DNA of 64,000 bases from Bradyrhizobium sp. 186 (GCF_023101685.1 NZ_CP082164.1:6634001-6698000), one strand, 5' to 3'; shown: positions 16,929 through 26,394, counted from the stretch's first letter. Numbers and translations are program-made. The notes: a model not told the origin generated them from the sequence alone.

Positions 16929-17043
16929 GTCAGGGGCTCCCTAACACGGCCGGGCGGCGGTCTCAACTGCTGAAGAGGTGGCTTTCCCGCGGCATTCCGG
17001 GCTTGCGACAGGCATGGTTCCTGCCGACCGGCTTCCCCTTAAC

Positions 17044-18979
17044 CCGAACTTCCCCTCGGGATTTTTGTTAGAGCGTTGAGAGGATTTGAGAAGTTTGGAT
17101 CGGGCTGATTTTGTAGGCATGTAAATGATGATTTTTGGCTTGCGAATGGCAGGTTTCCGTGATTCGATTCCGGCATGTTCGTCGCCCGCATTCCCAACCG
17201 CAACTCACCGCCCGCGATCCTGTTGCGCGAGAGCTATCGCGAGGGCGACAAGATCAAGTCGCGCACGCTGGCCAACCTGTCGCATTGGCCGGATGAGAAG
17301 ATCGATGCGCTGCGCCGCGTCCTGAAAGGCGAGGAGCTGGTCTCGCCGGCCGAGCAACTGCGGATCGAGCGCTCGCTGCCGCACGGCCACGTGGCCGCGG
17401 TGCTCGGCATGGCGCGCCAGCTCGGACTGCATCGCCTTGTCCCGGACAAGCCCAGACGGTTGGCCAGGCTGGCTTTGGCCTTGATCGTGGCACGGGTGAT
17501 CGAACCGGCCGCCAAGCTGGCCACGGCGCGCCAGCTCAGCGAGGCGACGGCGGCGCATTCGCTGGGCGAACTGCTCGATCTCAGCGCCGTCGACGAGGAC
17601 GAGCTTTACGAAGCGCTCGACCTGCTCGGCACGGCCCAACCGGGGATCGAGGCGACGCTCGCCAAGCGCCATCTGCATGACGGCTCGCTGGTGCTCTACG
17701 ATCTCACCTCCAGCTATCTGGAGGGGCGACATTGCGAATTGGCGCGGCATGGTTACAGCCGCGACGGTCGTTCCGACAAGCTGCAGATCGTGTTCGGCTT
17801 GCTGTGCGCCGCCGACGGCTGCCCGGTGGCGGTGGAGGTGTTCGAAGGTAACACCGCCGACCCGAGCACGCTGGCCGCGCAAGTCGACAAACTGAAGGCC
17901 CGCTTCAAGCTGTCGCGTGTGGTACTGGTCGGCGATCGCGGCATGATCACCAGCGCCCGTATCGAAGCCGATCTGATGCCGGCCGGGCTCGATTGGATCA
18001 CCGCTCTGCGGGCGCCGGCGATCCGCAAGCTCGCCGAGGACGGCGGCCCGCTGCAATTGTCGCTGTTCGACGATCGCGATATGGCCGAGATCACGTCCCC
18101 CGACTTCCCCGGCGAGCGCCTGATCGTGTGCCGCAACCCGGATCTGGCCGACGAGCGTCGGCGCAAGCGCGGCGAGTTGCTGGCGGCGACCGAGAAGGAT
18201 CTCGCCCGCGTCAAGGCCGCCGTGCAGCGTCAGCGCAACCCCTTGCGCGGCGAGGATGAGATCGGTCTGAAGGTCGGCGCCGTGCTGGGCAAGCGTAAGA
18301 TGGCCAAGCACTTCCACCTCGCCATCACCGACACTTCGTTCGACTTCAGTCGGATCGAGGATGCCATCGCCAACGAAGCGTCGCTCGACGGCTTCTATGT
18401 GCTACGGACCAACGTGCCGGCCGAGAACCTCGACACCGCCGCCACGGTGCGTGCCTACAAGAGCCTGGCCCAGGTCGAACGCGCCTTCCGCACCATCAAG
18501 ACCGTCGAACTGGAGGTGCGCCCGATCCACCATCGCCTCGCTGGCCGCGTGCGCGCCCACGTCTTCCTCTGCATGCTCGCTTATTACATCGTCTGGCACA
18601 TGCGCCGCGCGCTGGCCCCGATCCTGTTCGACGATCACGACCGCGAGGCCGCCGACGCCGCGCGCGTCTCGCCCGTCGCCAAGGCCAGAGTCTCGGCCGC
18701 GGCCAGAACCAAGGCTAATCGCAAGCACACCCACGATGGCCGGCCCGTGCACAGCTTTCGAACGCTGTTGCAGGATCTCGCCACGCTCACACGCAACATC
18801 GTTCGCATCGGTCAGGACGCCCCGGCCGCTATGCTCACAAGTCCAACCCCACTACAACAAGACGTCTTCAATCGGCTCGGCATTCCTATCGCCCCATAAT
18901 GTAGGCAGACGCGCCGTCACGCCCGCTGGAATTACACGCCAGCTCAAATGCTTACGTCGCTACTCAAGGGGAAGTTCGG
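17044..18979 (+). mobile_element. IS1634-family insertion sequence with CTTAAC target duplication
   Basis: 1936 bp. The ends are CCGAACTTCCCCTCGGG on the left and, reverse-complemented, CCGAACTTCCCCTTGAG on the right. CTTAAC flanks both sides (17038-17043 and 18980-18985), the 6-bp duplication size expected in this family. One intact transposase gene is inside. The left end is about 110 bp beyond the tRNA-Gly 5' end; the right end abuts a promoter-like sequence for the tiny transcript described separately. Confidence 0.93.
17175..18899 (+). CDS. IS1634 family transposase
   Basis: 574-residue DDE transposase, intact. Landmarks are VLYDLTSSYLEG (first Asp), VLVGDRGMITS (second Asp) and AQVERAFRTIKTVELEVRPI (Glu), the layout of the IS1634 group, followed by HHRLAGRVRAHVFLCMLAYY. 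It fills most of its element. High GC like the host chromosome. Confidence 0.95.
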   Translation: MFVARIPNRNSPPAILLRESYREGDKIKSRTLANLSHWPDEKIDALRRVLKGEELVSPAEQLRIERSLPHGHVAAVLGMARQLGLHRLVPDKPRRLARLALALIVARVIEPAAKLATARQLSEATAAHSLGELLDLSAVDEDELYEALDLLGTAQPGIEATLAKRHLHDGSLVLYDLTSSYLEGRHCELARHGYSRDGRSDKLQIVFGLLCAADGCPVAVEVFEGNTADPSTLAAQVDKLKARFKLSRVVLVGDRGMITSARIEADLMPAGLDWITALRAPAIRKLAEDGGPLQLSLFDDRDMAEITSPDFPGERLIVCRNPDLADERRRKRGELLAATEKDLARVKAAVQRQRNPLRGEDEIGLKVGAVLGKRKMAKHFHLAITDTSFDFSRIEDAIANEASLDGFYVLRTNVPAENLDTAATVRAYKSLAQVERAFRTIKTVELEVRPIHHRLAGRVRAHVFLCMLAYYIVWHMRRALAPILFDDHDREAADAARVSPVAKARVSAAARTKANRKHTHDGRPVHSFRTLLQDLATLTRNIVRIGQDAPAAMLTSPTPLQQDVFNRLGIPIAP

Positions 18980-18980
18980 C

Positions 18981-19009
18981 TTAACAGGGACGGTCGCGCC
19001 GCCTATATT
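18981..19009 (+). promoter_or_regulatory. Predicted sigma-70-type promoter of a tiny transcript
   Basis: TTAACA at 18981-18986 and TATATT at 19004-19009 are separated by exactly 17 bp. The -35 box overlaps the CTTAAC target duplication of the IS1634 element, so the duplication has preserved the promoter intact on this side. Transcription would begin near 19016. Confidence 0.6.
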
Positions 19010-19044
19010 GAGGTCTTCCGAAACCAACGAAAGGAGGTGATCCA

Positions 19045-19089
19045 GTGTCTTATACCAAGCGCTGTCACCTCGCTGGGATCGCCCGCTAA
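19045..19089 (+). CDS. 14-codon ORF with near-ideal ribosome binding site
   Basis: GTG start, 14 codons (MSYTKRCHLAGIAR) and TAA. GGAGG lies seven bases upstream within the 17-nt 16S complement, about as strong a site as exists. The peptide is basic with one Cys and no recognised family. It could be a leader peptide, a functional micropeptide, or an incidental frame in a ribosome-binding RNA. Confidence 0.45.
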   Translation: MSYTKRCHLAGIAR

Positions 19090-19149
19090 GCTTTGAAGAG
19101 AGCTTGGCATCGGGGCGCTCTCAGCCCTGGACCAGCGAGCAAGAAATCG

Positions 19150-19182
19150 GGCGCGACGGGGCCTCCCCCGCCGCGCCTTTTT
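19150..19182 (+). terminator. Rho-independent terminator of the tiny transcript
   Basis: GGCGCG-A-CGGGG pairs with CCCCG-C-CGCGCC around a CCT loop, followed by TTTTT. It lies between the tiny ORF and the convergent histidine kinase gene. Confidence 0.8.
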
Positions 19183-19203
19183 CGTTGACATCGTGCGTGC
19201 GGC

Positions 19204-21641
19204 TCAGGCGGGCGGCTCGCCCGCGAGCATCTCGCGAATCTTCTGCGACAGTTCCGACTTCCGGTACGGCTTCCTGAGCAGCGCCACGCCGGGGTCGAGA
19301 TGTCCCTCGTGGACGATGGTGTTGTCGGTATAGCCGGACGTGTACAGCACCCTCATCCCGGGGCGACGGAGCCGGACGGCCTCGGCCAATTGCTGCCCGT
19401 TCATGCCGCCGGGCATGATGATGTCGGTGAACAGGAGATCGAATTTGGCGCCCTGGTCGACCAGTGCGAGCGCGGTTGCGCCGTCGCCGGCCGCGAGCGT
19501 GCGATAGCCGAGGCTGCCGAGCTGGGCGATGACATAGCCCTGCACCAGCGGATCGTCCTCGACCACGAGAATCGTCTCGTGCCCGCGTGCTGCCGCTGGC
19601 GCCTGCACCGGCTCCGTTCGCGCCGGCGCCTCGCCCGCCGATCGCGGCAGGAACAGCCGCATCACGGTACCGCGGCCCTCCTCACTCTCGATCGCGACAG
19701 TGCCGCCGGTCTGCCTGGCGAAGCCGTAGACCATGCTGAGGCCAAGCCCGGTGCCGCGGCCCACCCCCTTGGTGGTGAAGAACAGCTCGAACACGCGGTC
19801 GCGGATGTCGGCCGGGATGCCGTGGCCGGTGTCGGCCACCGCGACCATCACGAAGGCGCCGCGTATGACATCGCCGTCACCGACACTATCCGTGCCGTCG
19901 AATTCGCGGTTGGCCGTCTCGAGCGTGACCTGCCGCCGCCCTGCATCGCGTCGCGCGCATTGACGGCGAGATTGACGATCGCCGACGAGAGCTGCGACGG
20001 ATCGGCCATCGCCGGCCACGCGTCCTCCGCGAGGCGGGTCACGAGCTCGACATGCTCGCCCAGGATCGGCTTCAAGAGCCTTGCCGTCTCGACCACGAGG
20101 CCGTTGACGTCGATCTCGCGCGGCTCCAGCGGCTGGCGACGCGCGAAGGTCAGGAGCTGCGAGGTGATCTCCGCGCCGCGCGAGGCCGCATCGTCGATGA
20201 GCTGGGCGATCGCGGCGATCTGGGGCTTGTCCGCAAGCTCCTCATGGATGATCTCGATAGTGCCGGTGATGACGGTGAGCACGTTGTTGAAGTCATGCGC
20301 GACGCCGCCGGTGAGCTGGCCGATCGCATCCATCTTCTGGGACTGGCGAAGCCGCTCCTCCGTCTCGTGCTGCGCGGTGAGGTCGGCAGCCGAACCGCGG
20401 TAGCCCATGAAACGTCCGTCGGCGGCGAACACCGGCTGGCCGTTGACACTGAAATGACGCACGCGTCCAGCCGCATCGCGGCCGCGGTACTCGAACTTCC
20501 GGAACGGCTCGTGGCGGTCCAGCATCGCCATGTGATCGCGCCATTTCTGCGGCTCGGCGTCGTGGTCGACCGCGGCATCGGAACGGCGCTTGCCGATCAG
20601 GGCCCTATGGTCCATGCCGAAGGCGCCGGCCCGGTCCGATATGTAGGTGAACACGTGATCCGGTCCGGTCTCCCAGAACCAGTCGGATGCGGTCTCGGCA
20701 TAGTCACGGAAGCGTTGCTCGCTCGCGCGTGCGTCCTCTTCGGCGCGCCGGCGGATCTTCAGATCACGCTCGAGATTCGCATTGGCTTCGCGCAGCTCGC
20801 CATAGGCACGCTCGAGGTTGGCGCACATGGAATTGAAGGCGTCGATCACCTTGTCCAGCTCGTCGGGATCGTAGGGCGGCCGGCGCTCCAGATGCAAAGG
20901 CGGCGGCGGCCGCACAAGGCTGTACTTGCCGACGAATTCGGCGATGGCGACGAGATGCCGCGTCACGAGCAGATGAAACATGTAGATGATGAACAGGGAG
21001 ACCAGGAACGTCTTTGCCGCCTGGCTTGCCAGAATGACGAGGGCCCTGTTCAGCAATTGCTGATAGACGTCGGTCAGCGTGGCCTCGACCCGGAGCGTGC
21101 CGATCGGGCGCGAGGTCCCTTGCACCATGGTGTTCAGCGGGAATTCACGCGTCATGGCCGAACGGGTGCTTCGCTCGCCAACCTCAACGCGGATGGGATT
21201 GGGCCGATCGGCGATCTCGCGGACCTCCGCCGCACGGATGTCAGGCAGCCGCAGGATGCCGTTGAGCTGAAGCTTGAGCTGGTTCTGGTCGAGATTCCAC
21301 AGGCTCTCGCCGAGGCTGCCGGTCGTGCTGCGGCCGATCTCGTCGAGCCGCGTCTCGATGATTCCGACCTCGCGATCGTAATCCAGATAGAGCTGAAGCG
21401 CGGTCAGTGTGAGTGTCACGACCGATGAGAACAGCAGCACGGCGGCAAGCAGGCGGGGCCCGACGCCGCTGCGCGACCAGTTGAAGATCCGCGACAGGAG
21501 CGCCGCGAACACCGGAGGCGCGAGCACCGCGCCGATGCCGGTCAAATCCTGCTTCGCAGCCGCCGGCGCGATGACGCGACTGCGATCGGGATCTTCGTCA
21601 CCTGCGTTGCCCATGCACCACGTCCCCGAAAATGGCGACAC
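19204..21641 (-). pseudogene. Hybrid sensor histidine kinase with one frameshift
   Basis: Reading from 21641: a transmembrane segment (LLAAVLLFSSVVTLTLTAL), a periplasmic sensor domain, a second membrane segment near IYMFHLLV, a HAMP-like region, a PAS domain (FRDYAETASDWFWE), HisKA with GGVAHDFNN, and an N-box NLAVNARDAM. Just after this box, near 19933-19945, the frame is lost; a one-base correction resumes with QVTLETANREF, G boxes DTGHGIP and GTGLGLSMVYGFA, and a receiver domain (VVEDD, FTDIIMPGG, LRKPY) ending at 19204. All domains are otherwise intact. Either a recent inactivating mutation or a sequencing error. Confidence 0.85.
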
Positions 21642-21953
21642 CCTGCTCCGGCCTGCCGGTCGCCGCCTCGAGCAAATTTCAACCGTTGAGACGCTGCCTC
21701 AGCGCGAGATGCGCGCAGCAATCCTGTCGGCCCATGGCGGCTTGAGGTCGGTGGGGTCATATCTTGCGCCCAGCAGCAGGAATCCTGCGCAAACTACCAC
21801 TTCGCGTGCAAAATGACATCGGGTAAAGTCCGGGGGTCGCCTGCACACGGCGGGTGAGCGGCGAGCTTGCGGCCTGGTCCAAATACCATCTCCGATAGAT
21901 CGCGCAAGTGCCCGAATCCGGTGGCAGCGATCGAGTAAGCAAGGAGACGCGTC

Positions 21954-22667
21954 ATGTGGCGGATAGCCGTGGTCTGCCTGTCACTGCTCGCAGCCAGCTC
22001 ATCGCAGGCGCAAGAGGTCATCCGCCTGGCGCGCATCGCCGACATCCCAGGCCAATATGTCGGCGGCGAGATGTTGCGGACGGTCTATGCCAAGCTCGGC
22101 ATCAAGCTCGAATTCGAGGACGTCCCCGGCAAGCGGGCGCTCGCGTTGTCGAGCGCCGGCGAGGTCGATGGCGAGATCCAGCGCATCGGCACGCTGTCGC
22201 GCGACTACCCGACGCTGATCCAGGTTGCGCCTGCGATCAACTACATCGAGCCCGCGGTCTTCAGCACGAAACTGCATTTCGACGTCGCCGGCTGGAATTC
22301 GATCAGGAACTACAGCATCGGCATCGTCCGCGGCGTCGGCTCTTCAGAAGCCGGCACGCGCGGCATGGACCGCGTCACGGCGACCACAAGCCTCGAAAAC
22401 ATGATCCAGATGCTGGACGCCGACCGCTTCGACGTGATGGTCACCGATCTCTTCAGCGGGCAGGTCGCGGTGAGGAAACTCAATCTGCAAGCCAGGGTCT
22501 ATCCGCTCTCCCCGCCGCTCGAGCGCATCAGCATCTACCACTATCTGCATGAGCGGCATCGCGATCTCGTGCCGAAAGTCGGAAAGGTGATCGAGCAGAT
22601 GGAGGCGAGCGGCGAACTCGCCCAGTTGCGGGCCGACCTGATCAAGCAGATCCTGAGCGGACTGTAA
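21954..22667 (+). CDS. Periplasmic solute-binding protein, amino-acid (SBP_bac_3)-like
   Basis: 237 residues with a clear signal peptide (RIAVVCLSLLAASSSQAQ). The mature part resembles short family-3 binding proteins: VPGKRALALSSAGEVDGEI near residue 60 and MIQMLDADRFDVMVTDLFSG near 160. No permease or ATPase adjoins it. It is divergent from the sensor kinase about 310 bp away, so it may present a ligand to that sensor rather than serve transport. ATG follows a GGAG site. Confidence 0.78.
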   Translation: MWRIAVVCLSLLAASSSQAQEVIRLARIADIPGQYVGGEMLRTVYAKLGIKLEFEDVPGKRALALSSAGEVDGEIQRIGTLSRDYPTLIQVAPAINYIEPAVFSTKLHFDVAGWNSIRNYSIGIVRGVGSSEAGTRGMDRVTATTSLENMIQMLDADRFDVMVTDLFSGQVAVRKLNLQARVYPLSPPLERISIYHYLHERHRDLVPKVGKVIEQMEASGELAQLRADLIKQILSGL

Positions 22668-23222
22668 CGACGGCTGCCACGATCAGATCGCGCGAAGCCG
22701 CTCGCGCACCGCGAAGATGCTCGCGAGCAAGCATGGCGCGATCGCCTTGCTTGTCCGGCTCGCGAGCGAGAGCAGGAACGGCGATGCGGCGATCGATATC
22801 TGCAAGACGCTCATGGTCGAAAATTTGTTCGTCGCGCAAGGCTTCAGAAGCCGCAGACGTTGAGCGCGCGCGGGCGTTTGCCACGACGGCTTTCGGCGAT
22901 GCGCTCACCGCCGTTCTCTGCGGAGCTGCCGTAATAGCGGTGATGGCCGGCGTGGTCGTACAAATCGGCAGCCTCCGATTGTCCCGCCCGACGCGCGTCG
23001 CAGATGATCTTGATGGCCAGACCCGACATTGCCGCCTCCAGTGTTCTTGTGGCCATCAGTCGCGTCGGCTTCGGGCGGCGTTCACCCCTTAAGCTGGCAA
23101 TCGGGTTTCGGGACGGTTTCGTCGCGCACTCCGCGACGAAATACTTTAGTCTCCGGGATTGTCGGTATCGGCGGCGGTGATACGTCCTTCGGACCGCGAG
23201 CTCAAAAACAAACGAGGTGACG
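22668..23222. other. Intergenic stretch with only doubtful ORFs
   Basis: About 555 bp. Minus-strand open frames at 22844-23056 and 22642-22908 overlap each other in different frames; neither has a recognised domain. They could be pieces of one decayed gene. The last 120 bp should contain the promoter of the YCII-family gene. Confidence 0.5.
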
Positions 23223-23609
23223 ATGCTCTACGCCATCCTGGCCTACCATGTGGAAGACGAGATTTTGTCGTGGACGCCAGAGGAGGACGCCGCGGTCGTG
23301 GCCCGAGTCCTGGAGGTTCAGGCGCCCTTGAGGGCAAGCGGACACTTTGGGCCGGCCGCCCGTCTGGATGAGACCCGAAAGGCCCGCACCTTGCGTGGCC
23401 CCGGCGCGGGCATGGTGCTGGACGGCCCGTTTGCCGAGACCAAGGAGCAGCTTCTCGGCTTCCACCTCATGGAATTCGACACTGATGATGAGGCGATCGC
23501 GGCGGCGCGGACGCTGCGTCAGGTCAATCCGACTGCGGTCTACGAAATCCGCCCAGTCAAGCTTTACGTGCCGGCCGACGGGTTCGGCAGGACGGCGTCG
23601 GATGGATGA
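23223..23609 (+). CDS. YCII-related (YciI-like) domain protein
   Basis: 128 residues from the ATG at 23223, preceded by GAGG. Typical YCII layout: MLYAILAY, then EVQAPLRASGHFGPAARLDE, GPFAETKEQLLGFHLMEFD and a final YEIRPVKLY. Small dimeric alpha-beta fold with a putative active-site pocket; members are often linked to sigma factors or to chlorinated-aromatic metabolism, but neither adjoins here. Function unknown. Confidence 0.85.
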   Translation: MLYAILAYHVEDEILSWTPEEDAAVVARVLEVQAPLRASGHFGPAARLDETRKARTLRGPGAGMVLDGPFAETKEQLLGFHLMEFDTDDEAIAAARTLRQVNPTAVYEIRPVKLYVPADGFGRTASDG

Positions 23610-23619
23610 GCTCCCGCGC

Positions 23620-24246
23620 CTACGCGTCCACCCCGGTCGGCGCGGCGTAGAAGCGTTGGATCAGGAGCCCGCCGAAGGCGATGAACCATACGAAGGGCGC
23701 GACATGCGGCGCGAACGCCGCCACGATCGTGCCCGGGATGAACACGAGGAGCGGAAACAGCGAGGCCATGATCTCGTGGCGCCAGCCGCCCAGGATCGTC
23801 CACCACAGCCAGGCATTGAGGCCGGCGATCACGGTCAGGTTCAGGCCGTAGAGCACGGCGACCGCGCTGCTCATGGCGTAATTGGTGTAGAGGCCGTTGG
23901 TCACCGGCAGCAGCACGATCGAGAGCAGGAAGAATAGGTTGAGGATCACCCCGCCGCGGCTGCCGACGGGCTGGCGGGCCAGTCGCCGGTGATGGCTGAT
24001 CCAGAACACGCCGGCGATGATGAAGCTGAGCGAAAAGCCGGCAAGCTTGCCGGAATAGACATGGGCGAGATCACTCCAGCCTGGCGCGCTGGTGAAGACC
24101 GCGGCCTTGGGCAGGTCATAGGCCAACAGCGTCATGGCGACGCCGAAAATGGTGTTGCTGAGCGACTCCAGCCGCCGCATCTCGAACTGTTCGGGCTTGA
24201 GCTCGGTCATTCCTGGCACGCTTTGCGGACTGGAACCTTGGGTCAT
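23620..24246 (-). CDS. TMEM175/DUF1211-family membrane protein
   Basis: 208 residues, about six hydrophobic helices. The first helix RLESLSNTIFGVAMTLLAYDL aligns with the TMEM175 signature R-x3-FSD-x-(V/I)FAIAxTLL, but FSD is LSN here. Bacterial members form tetrameric potassium channels; the Phe-Ser-Asp change falls in the motif that shapes helix 1 and the pore, so conductance may differ. It is convergent with the YCII gene, 10 bp away. Starts at ATG 24246, or possibly an internal Met at 24210. Confidence 0.78.
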   Translation of the reverse strand: MTQGSSPQSVPGMTELKPEQFEMRRLESLSNTIFGVAMTLLAYDLPKAAVFTSAPGWSDLAHVYSGKLAGFSLSFIIAGVFWISHHRRLARQPVGSRGGVILNLFFLLSIVLLPVTNGLYTNYAMSSAVAVLYGLNLTVIAGLNAWLWWTILGGWRHEIMASLFPLLVFIPGTIVAAFAPHVAPFVWFIAFGGLLIQRFYAAPTGVDA

Positions 24247-24336
24247 CTTTTCCCTAGGTCCTAAAATCGGGTCCGTCCAGCCGCATTGCGATTCGCGCCG
24301 AGATCGCCGACTCTCGCCGTTTCACCGGGGCGATTC

Positions 24337-26394
24337 GTGGCGACATATCTGGACACGCTCAATGCGGAGCAGCGCCGCGCCGTCGAGCATGGCGTGGCCG
24401 ATGGCACGACCGTGGGCAGCCCCCTGCTCGTCATCGCCGGTGCGGGCTCCGGCAAGACCAACACGCTGGCCCATCGTGTCGCGCATCTGATCGTCGCCGG
24501 CGCCGATCCGCGCCGCATCCTGCTGATGACGTTTTCGCGCCGCGCGGCGGCCGAGATGGCCGGCCGGGTCGAGCGCATCGCGCGAAAGGTACTCGGCGAG
24601 AACAATGCCGCGATCATGCGCGATGCGCTGAGCTGGGCCGGCACCTTTCACGGCATCGGCGCGCGGCTCTTGCGCGAATATGCCGAGCGGATCGGCGTCG
24701 ATCCTGCCTTCACCATCCACGACCGCGAAGATTCCGCCGACCTGATGAACCTGGTCCGGCACGAGCGCAGCCTGTCGAAGACCGAGAGCCGCTTTCCCGC
24801 CAAGGGCACTTGCCTCTCGATCTACTCTCGCTGTGTCAATGCCGAGATGGAGATCGAGAAAGTGCTCGGTCAGCATTATCCCTGGTGCGCGGGCTGGGCC
24901 GCCGAGCTCAAGGGCCTGTTTGCGGCATATGTCGAGGCCAAGCAGGCCCAGCACGTGCTCGATTACGACGACCTCCTGCTCTACTGGTCGCAGATGATGA
25001 GCGACGCGCTGATCGCCGAAGAAATCGGCGGCCGCTTCGATCACGTGCTGGTCGACGAATATCAGGACACCAACCGCCTGCAATCCTCGATCCTGCTGGC
25101 GCTGAAGCCCGATGGCCGCGGCCTCACCGTCGTCGGCGACGACGCGCAGTCGATCTATTCGTTCCGCGCCGCGACCGTGCGCAACATCCTGGACTTTCCG
25201 CAGAGCTTCTCACCGCGCGCCGAAATGATCACGCTCGACCGCAACTACCGTTCGACGCAAGCGGTGCTGGCGGCGGCCAACGGCGTCATTGGGCTCGCGC
25301 GCGAGCGCTTCACCAAGAATCTCTGGACCGACCGCACCTCCACGCAGAAGCCGCAGCTCGTCACCGTGCACGACGAGGCCGACCAGGCGCGTTACATCGT
25401 CGAGGAGGTGCTGGCGAACCGCGAGCAAGGCGCGCTGCTCAAGCACCAGGCGGTGCTGTTCCGGACGTCCTCGCATTCGGGGCCGCTGGAGATCGAGCTG
25501 ACCCGCCGCAACATCCCCTTCGTGAAGTTTGGCGGACTGAAGTTTCTCGACGCGGCTCACGTCAAGGACGTGCTGGCGCTGCTGCGCTTCGCCGAAAATC
25601 CACGCGACCGCGTCGCCGGCTTCCGCATCCTGCATCTGTTGCCGGGCGTGGGGCCCGCGACCGCGCAGCGCGTGCTCGACCAGATGGCGGAGAGTACCGA
25701 TCCGCTGCACGCGCTCGGCCAGCTCCCGGTACCGCCGCGCACCGGCGCCGACTGGACCGATTTCGTCCGCACGGTCGAAAACCTGCGCTATTCGGAATGG
25801 CCAGTCGATCTCGAGCGCGTGCGGCTCTGGTACACGCCGCACCTCGATCGGCTCCACGAGGATTCCGAGACGCGACGCGCCGATCTCATGCAGCTCGAAC
25901 AGATCGCGAGCGGCTACGTCTCGCGCGAGAAATTCTTGACCGAGCTCACGCTCGATCCCCCGGATGCGACCAGCGACAAATCCGGGCCTCCGCTTCGCGA
26001 CGAGGACTATCTGATCCTCTCCACGGTCCATTCCGCCAAGGGCCAGGAGTGGAAGTCGGTGTTCGTGCTCAACGTCGTCGACGGCTGCATGCCCTCCGAT
26101 CTCGGCGCCGGCACCAGCGCCGAGCTCGAGGAGGAGCGGCGCCTGCTCTATGTCGCGATGACGCGCGCCAAGGACGACCTGCACCTCGTCGTGCCGCAGC
26201 GCTTCTTCACCCACGGCCAGGCCGCCAAGGGCGACCGCCACGTCTACGCCTCACGCACCCGCTTCATCCCGGAATCGCTGATCTATCTGTTCGAACGCAC
26301 CGCCTGGCCGAAGGCGGCCGCAGGCGCGGCACGCACCGCGGCGCAAGGCCCGAAGGTTGATATCGGCGCGCGGATGCGAGGGATGTGGCGGTAA
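24337..26394 (+). CDS. UvrD/PcrA-like superfamily 1 DNA helicase
   Basis: 685 residues from the GTG at 24337. Ordered SF1 motifs are present: Q motif LNAEQRRAVEH, Walker A AGAGSGKT (34-41), TFSRRAAAEM, TFHGIGARLL, DEYQDT, GDDAQSIYSFRAA, LDRNYRST, VHSAKGQEW and LLYVAMTRAK. A helix-hairpin-like LLPGVGPATAQRVLDQM sits in domain 2B. An upstream TTG at 24286 keeps the frame but has no obvious ribosome site. Probably an ATP-dependent 3'-5' helicase in repair or replication restart, paralogous to the housekeeping UvrD. Confidence 0.93.
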   Translation: MATYLDTLNAEQRRAVEHGVADGTTVGSPLLVIAGAGSGKTNTLAHRVAHLIVAGADPRRILLMTFSRRAAAEMAGRVERIARKVLGENNAAIMRDALSWAGTFHGIGARLLREYAERIGVDPAFTIHDREDSADLMNLVRHERSLSKTESRFPAKGTCLSIYSRCVNAEMEIEKVLGQHYPWCAGWAAELKGLFAAYVEAKQAQHVLDYDDLLLYWSQMMSDALIAEEIGGRFDHVLVDEYQDTNRLQSSILLALKPDGRGLTVVGDDAQSIYSFRAATVRNILDFPQSFSPRAEMITLDRNYRSTQAVLAAANGVIGLARERFTKNLWTDRTSTQKPQLVTVHDEADQARYIVEEVLANREQGALLKHQAVLFRTSSHSGPLEIELTRRNIPFVKFGGLKFLDAAHVKDVLALLRFAENPRDRVAGFRILHLLPGVGPATAQRVLDQMAESTDPLHALGQLPVPPRTGADWTDFVRTVENLRYSEWPVDLERVRLWYTPHLDRLHEDSETRRADLMQLEQIASGYVSREKFLTELTLDPPDATSDKSGPPLRDEDYLILSTVHSAKGQEWKSVFVLNVVDGCMPSDLGAGTSAELEEERRLLYVAMTRAKDDLHLVVPQRFFTHGQAAKGDRHVYASRTRFIPESLIYLFERTAWPKAAAGAARTAAQGPKVDIGARMRGMWR

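Larger units (their letters stand above)
19016..19182 (+). ncRNA. Predicted small structured RNA with a 17-nt 16S-complementary Shine-Dalgarno and mutually exclusive helices
   Basis: A self-contained unit: promoter upstream, terminator at 19150-19182. Bases 19029-19045 (GAAAGGAGGTGATCCAG) are a perfect complement of the usual alphaproteobacterial 16S rRNA 3' end. GAGGTGA (19034-19040) can pair with TCACCTC (19065-19071), hiding the ribosome site; CTCGCTGG (19069-19076), which overlaps that partner, can pair instead with CCAGCGAG (19132-19139). The two foldings exclude each other, like a translational switch. Pairings are seen; regulatory function is inferred. The start coordinate is estimated from the promoter. 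Confidence 0.55.

Noticed and set aside
16841..17071. Plus-strand ORF containing GNRTLVFSLEGCC
   Set aside because: It is the reverse complement of tRNA-Gly translated; a known kind of false gene.
20052..21428. 458-residue plus-strand ORF opposite the histidine kinase
   Set aside because: Shadow of the kinase; the minus strand carries all recognisable motifs.
22642..23056. Overlapping minus-strand ORFs next to the binding-protein gene
   Set aside because: Two different frames over the same DNA, neither with a recognised domain; at best a decayed gene.
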